Shown here: positions 4,620 to 5,494 of the stretch, piece by piece
Layout: each line of letters opens with the position of its first letter
Numbering within the stretch: position 1 is the first letter of the stretch
Assembly: GCA_937995995.1 (NCBI GenBank)
Contig: CALKIP010000325.1
Span: 1 to 5,494 of the forward strand
Source: an uncultured bacterium
Lineage (GTDB): Bacteria > Gemmatimonadota > Gemmatimonadetes > Longimicrobiales > RSA9
Direction of reading: 5' to 3'
Length of the DNA stretch: 5,494 bases
The notes under the pieces: generated by a model
Told to the model about the DNA's origin: nothing
What the model saw: the letters and a program-made list of their open reading frames with translations, nothing else
The model's database searches: none
Made by a program: the position numbers and the translations under genes

Positions 4620-5494
4620 ATGCGCGATCCACGGTTCACCGGCTCGGGCGTGGCGCTGGTCACGCCCTTCGACGACAGTGGCGTCAACGAGAGGGTTCTG
4701 CGCGACCTCGTTCGCTTCCACCTGCGCGAGGGGACGGATGCCCTCGTGGTCTGCGGCTCGACGGGCGAGGCGGCGACGATGTCGCCCGAGGAGCAACGCA
4801 CGGCGATTGAGGTGGTCGTCTCCGAGTGCGAGGGCCGGCTTCCGGTCATCGCGGGGTGCGGCGGGAGCGACACGCTCCGTGTGGTCGAGCTGGCGGTCCA
4901 GGCCCGCGAGGCCGGCGCCGACGGCCTGCTCGTCAGTGCGCCGCCCTACAACAAGCCGACACAGGACGGCCTGATCACGCACTACCGGCTGGTCCTCGAG
5001 GAGGCGGACCTGCCGGTCATCGTCTACAACGTGCCCAGCCGGGCGGGTGTGAACATCCTCCCGGAGACGATCGCCGAACTGGCCCGGGACGAGCGCGTGA
5101 TCGGGGTGAAGGAGGCGAGCGGCGACATCGCGCAGGTGGCCGACCTGGCGCGGCTCGTCGGTGATCGGGTGGCGATCTGGAGCGGCAATGACGACCAGAT
5201 CGTGCCGCTGCTCTCTCTGGGCGGCCGCGGCGTGATCAGCGTGGTCGCGAACGTGGCGCCGGCCGAGACGAGCCGTATGGTCCACCACTTCCTGAACGGC
5301 GACATCGAGCGAGCGATGTCGCTCCAGCTCCGCTACCTTCCCCTGATCCGAGCGCTCTTCGCCGAGCCCAACCCGATCCCGGTCAAGGCGGCGGTCGAGT
5401 GGCTCGGCTTCGACGTCGGGCCCCTACGGCTGCCGCTCACACCGCCCAAACCCGCAACGCGCGAGCGGCTCTTCGAGGCCATGCGGGAGATCGG
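4620..5494 (+). CDS. dapA: 4-hydroxy-tetrahydrodipicolinate synthase (partial, 3' end off window)
   Basis: The first 291 codons of a class I aldolase-fold enzyme that condenses pyruvate with aspartate semialdehyde, the first committed step to diaminopimelate and lysine. The TIM-barrel landmarks are present: GVALVTPF (10-17), CGSTGEAATMS (45-55), APPYNKPTQ with Tyr110 (107-115), VYNVPSRAG with Tyr136 and Arg141 (135-143), and GVKEASGD with the Schiff-base lysine Lys164 (162-169). By alignment with E. coli DapA, Ser47 stands where the proton-relay Thr44 is usual, a conservative change that keeps the hydroxyl. EPNPIPVKAA (249-258) is the usual late motif. Normal family length is about 290-300, so only a few residues are missing. 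The ATG lies six bases after the zinc-ribbon stop with only a weak AGGCGG nearby, suggesting translational coupling. Relatives include N-acetylneuraminate lyase and other pyruvate aldolases, but the arginine in VPSR favours DapA. Confidence 0.94.
   Translation, partial: MRDPRFTGSGVALVTPFDDSGVNERVLRDLVRFHLREGTDALVVCGSTGEAATMSPEEQRTAIEVVVSECEGRLPVIAGCGGSDTLRVVELAVQAREAGADGLLVSAPPYNKPTQDGLITHYRLVLEEADLPVIVYNVPSRAGVNILPETIAELARDERVIGVKEASGDIAQVADLARLVGDRVAIWSGNDDQIVPLLSLGGRGVISVVANVAPAETSRMVHHFLNGDIERAMSLQLRYLPLIRALFAEPNPIPVKAAVEWLGFDVGPLRLPLTPPKPATRERLFEAMREI

Overview
The window is GC-rich bacterial DNA with a strong preference for G or C at third codon positions. It holds seven protein genes: six complete, and one that runs off the right edge. 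Composition, gene content and an iron-sulfur-type tryptophanyl-tRNA synthetase suggest a high-GC, poorly characterised phylum; Gemmatimonadota or a relative is my guess, and nothing in the sequence proves it. There are no rRNA or tRNA genes, CRISPR arrays, insertion sequences or other signs of mobile DNA.

Layout. Positions 1-222 are a non-coding lead-in. Next, on the plus strand, come a small heat-shock protein gene (223-684) and, overlapping its stop codon, a gene for a lysine-free, arginine/tyrosine/glycine-rich and probably disordered protein (681-1355). A hairpin-containing gap (1356-1454) separates these from two minus-strand genes: an inositol-monophosphatase family enzyme (3029 down to 2190) and, 198 bases downstream, a thioredoxin-fold protein that appears to have lost its active-site cysteine (1991 down to 1455). 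A 182-base divergent intergenic region (3030-3211) then leads into a tight plus-strand operon: trpS (3212-4219), a small zinc-ribbon protein (4233-4613) and dapA (4620 to the edge).

How the genes work together. The sHSP and its disordered partner look translationally coupled and may act together on stressed or condensed protein. The trpS operon joins tRNA charging, an unknown metal-binding protein and the first committed step of lysine/diaminopimelate synthesis.

The most interesting parts are four. (1) The trpS leader can form a helix of about 17 base pairs that buries the Shine-Dalgarno sequence and abuts the start codon; it encloses mutually exclusive hairpins. (2) TrpS carries a four-cysteine C-x21-C-x6-C-x2-C signature close to the [4Fe-4S] motif of Thermotoga maritima TrpRS. 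(3) An 8-base direct repeat occurs three times in the same intergenic region. (4) The sHSP is paired with an Arg/Tyr-rich low-complexity protein.
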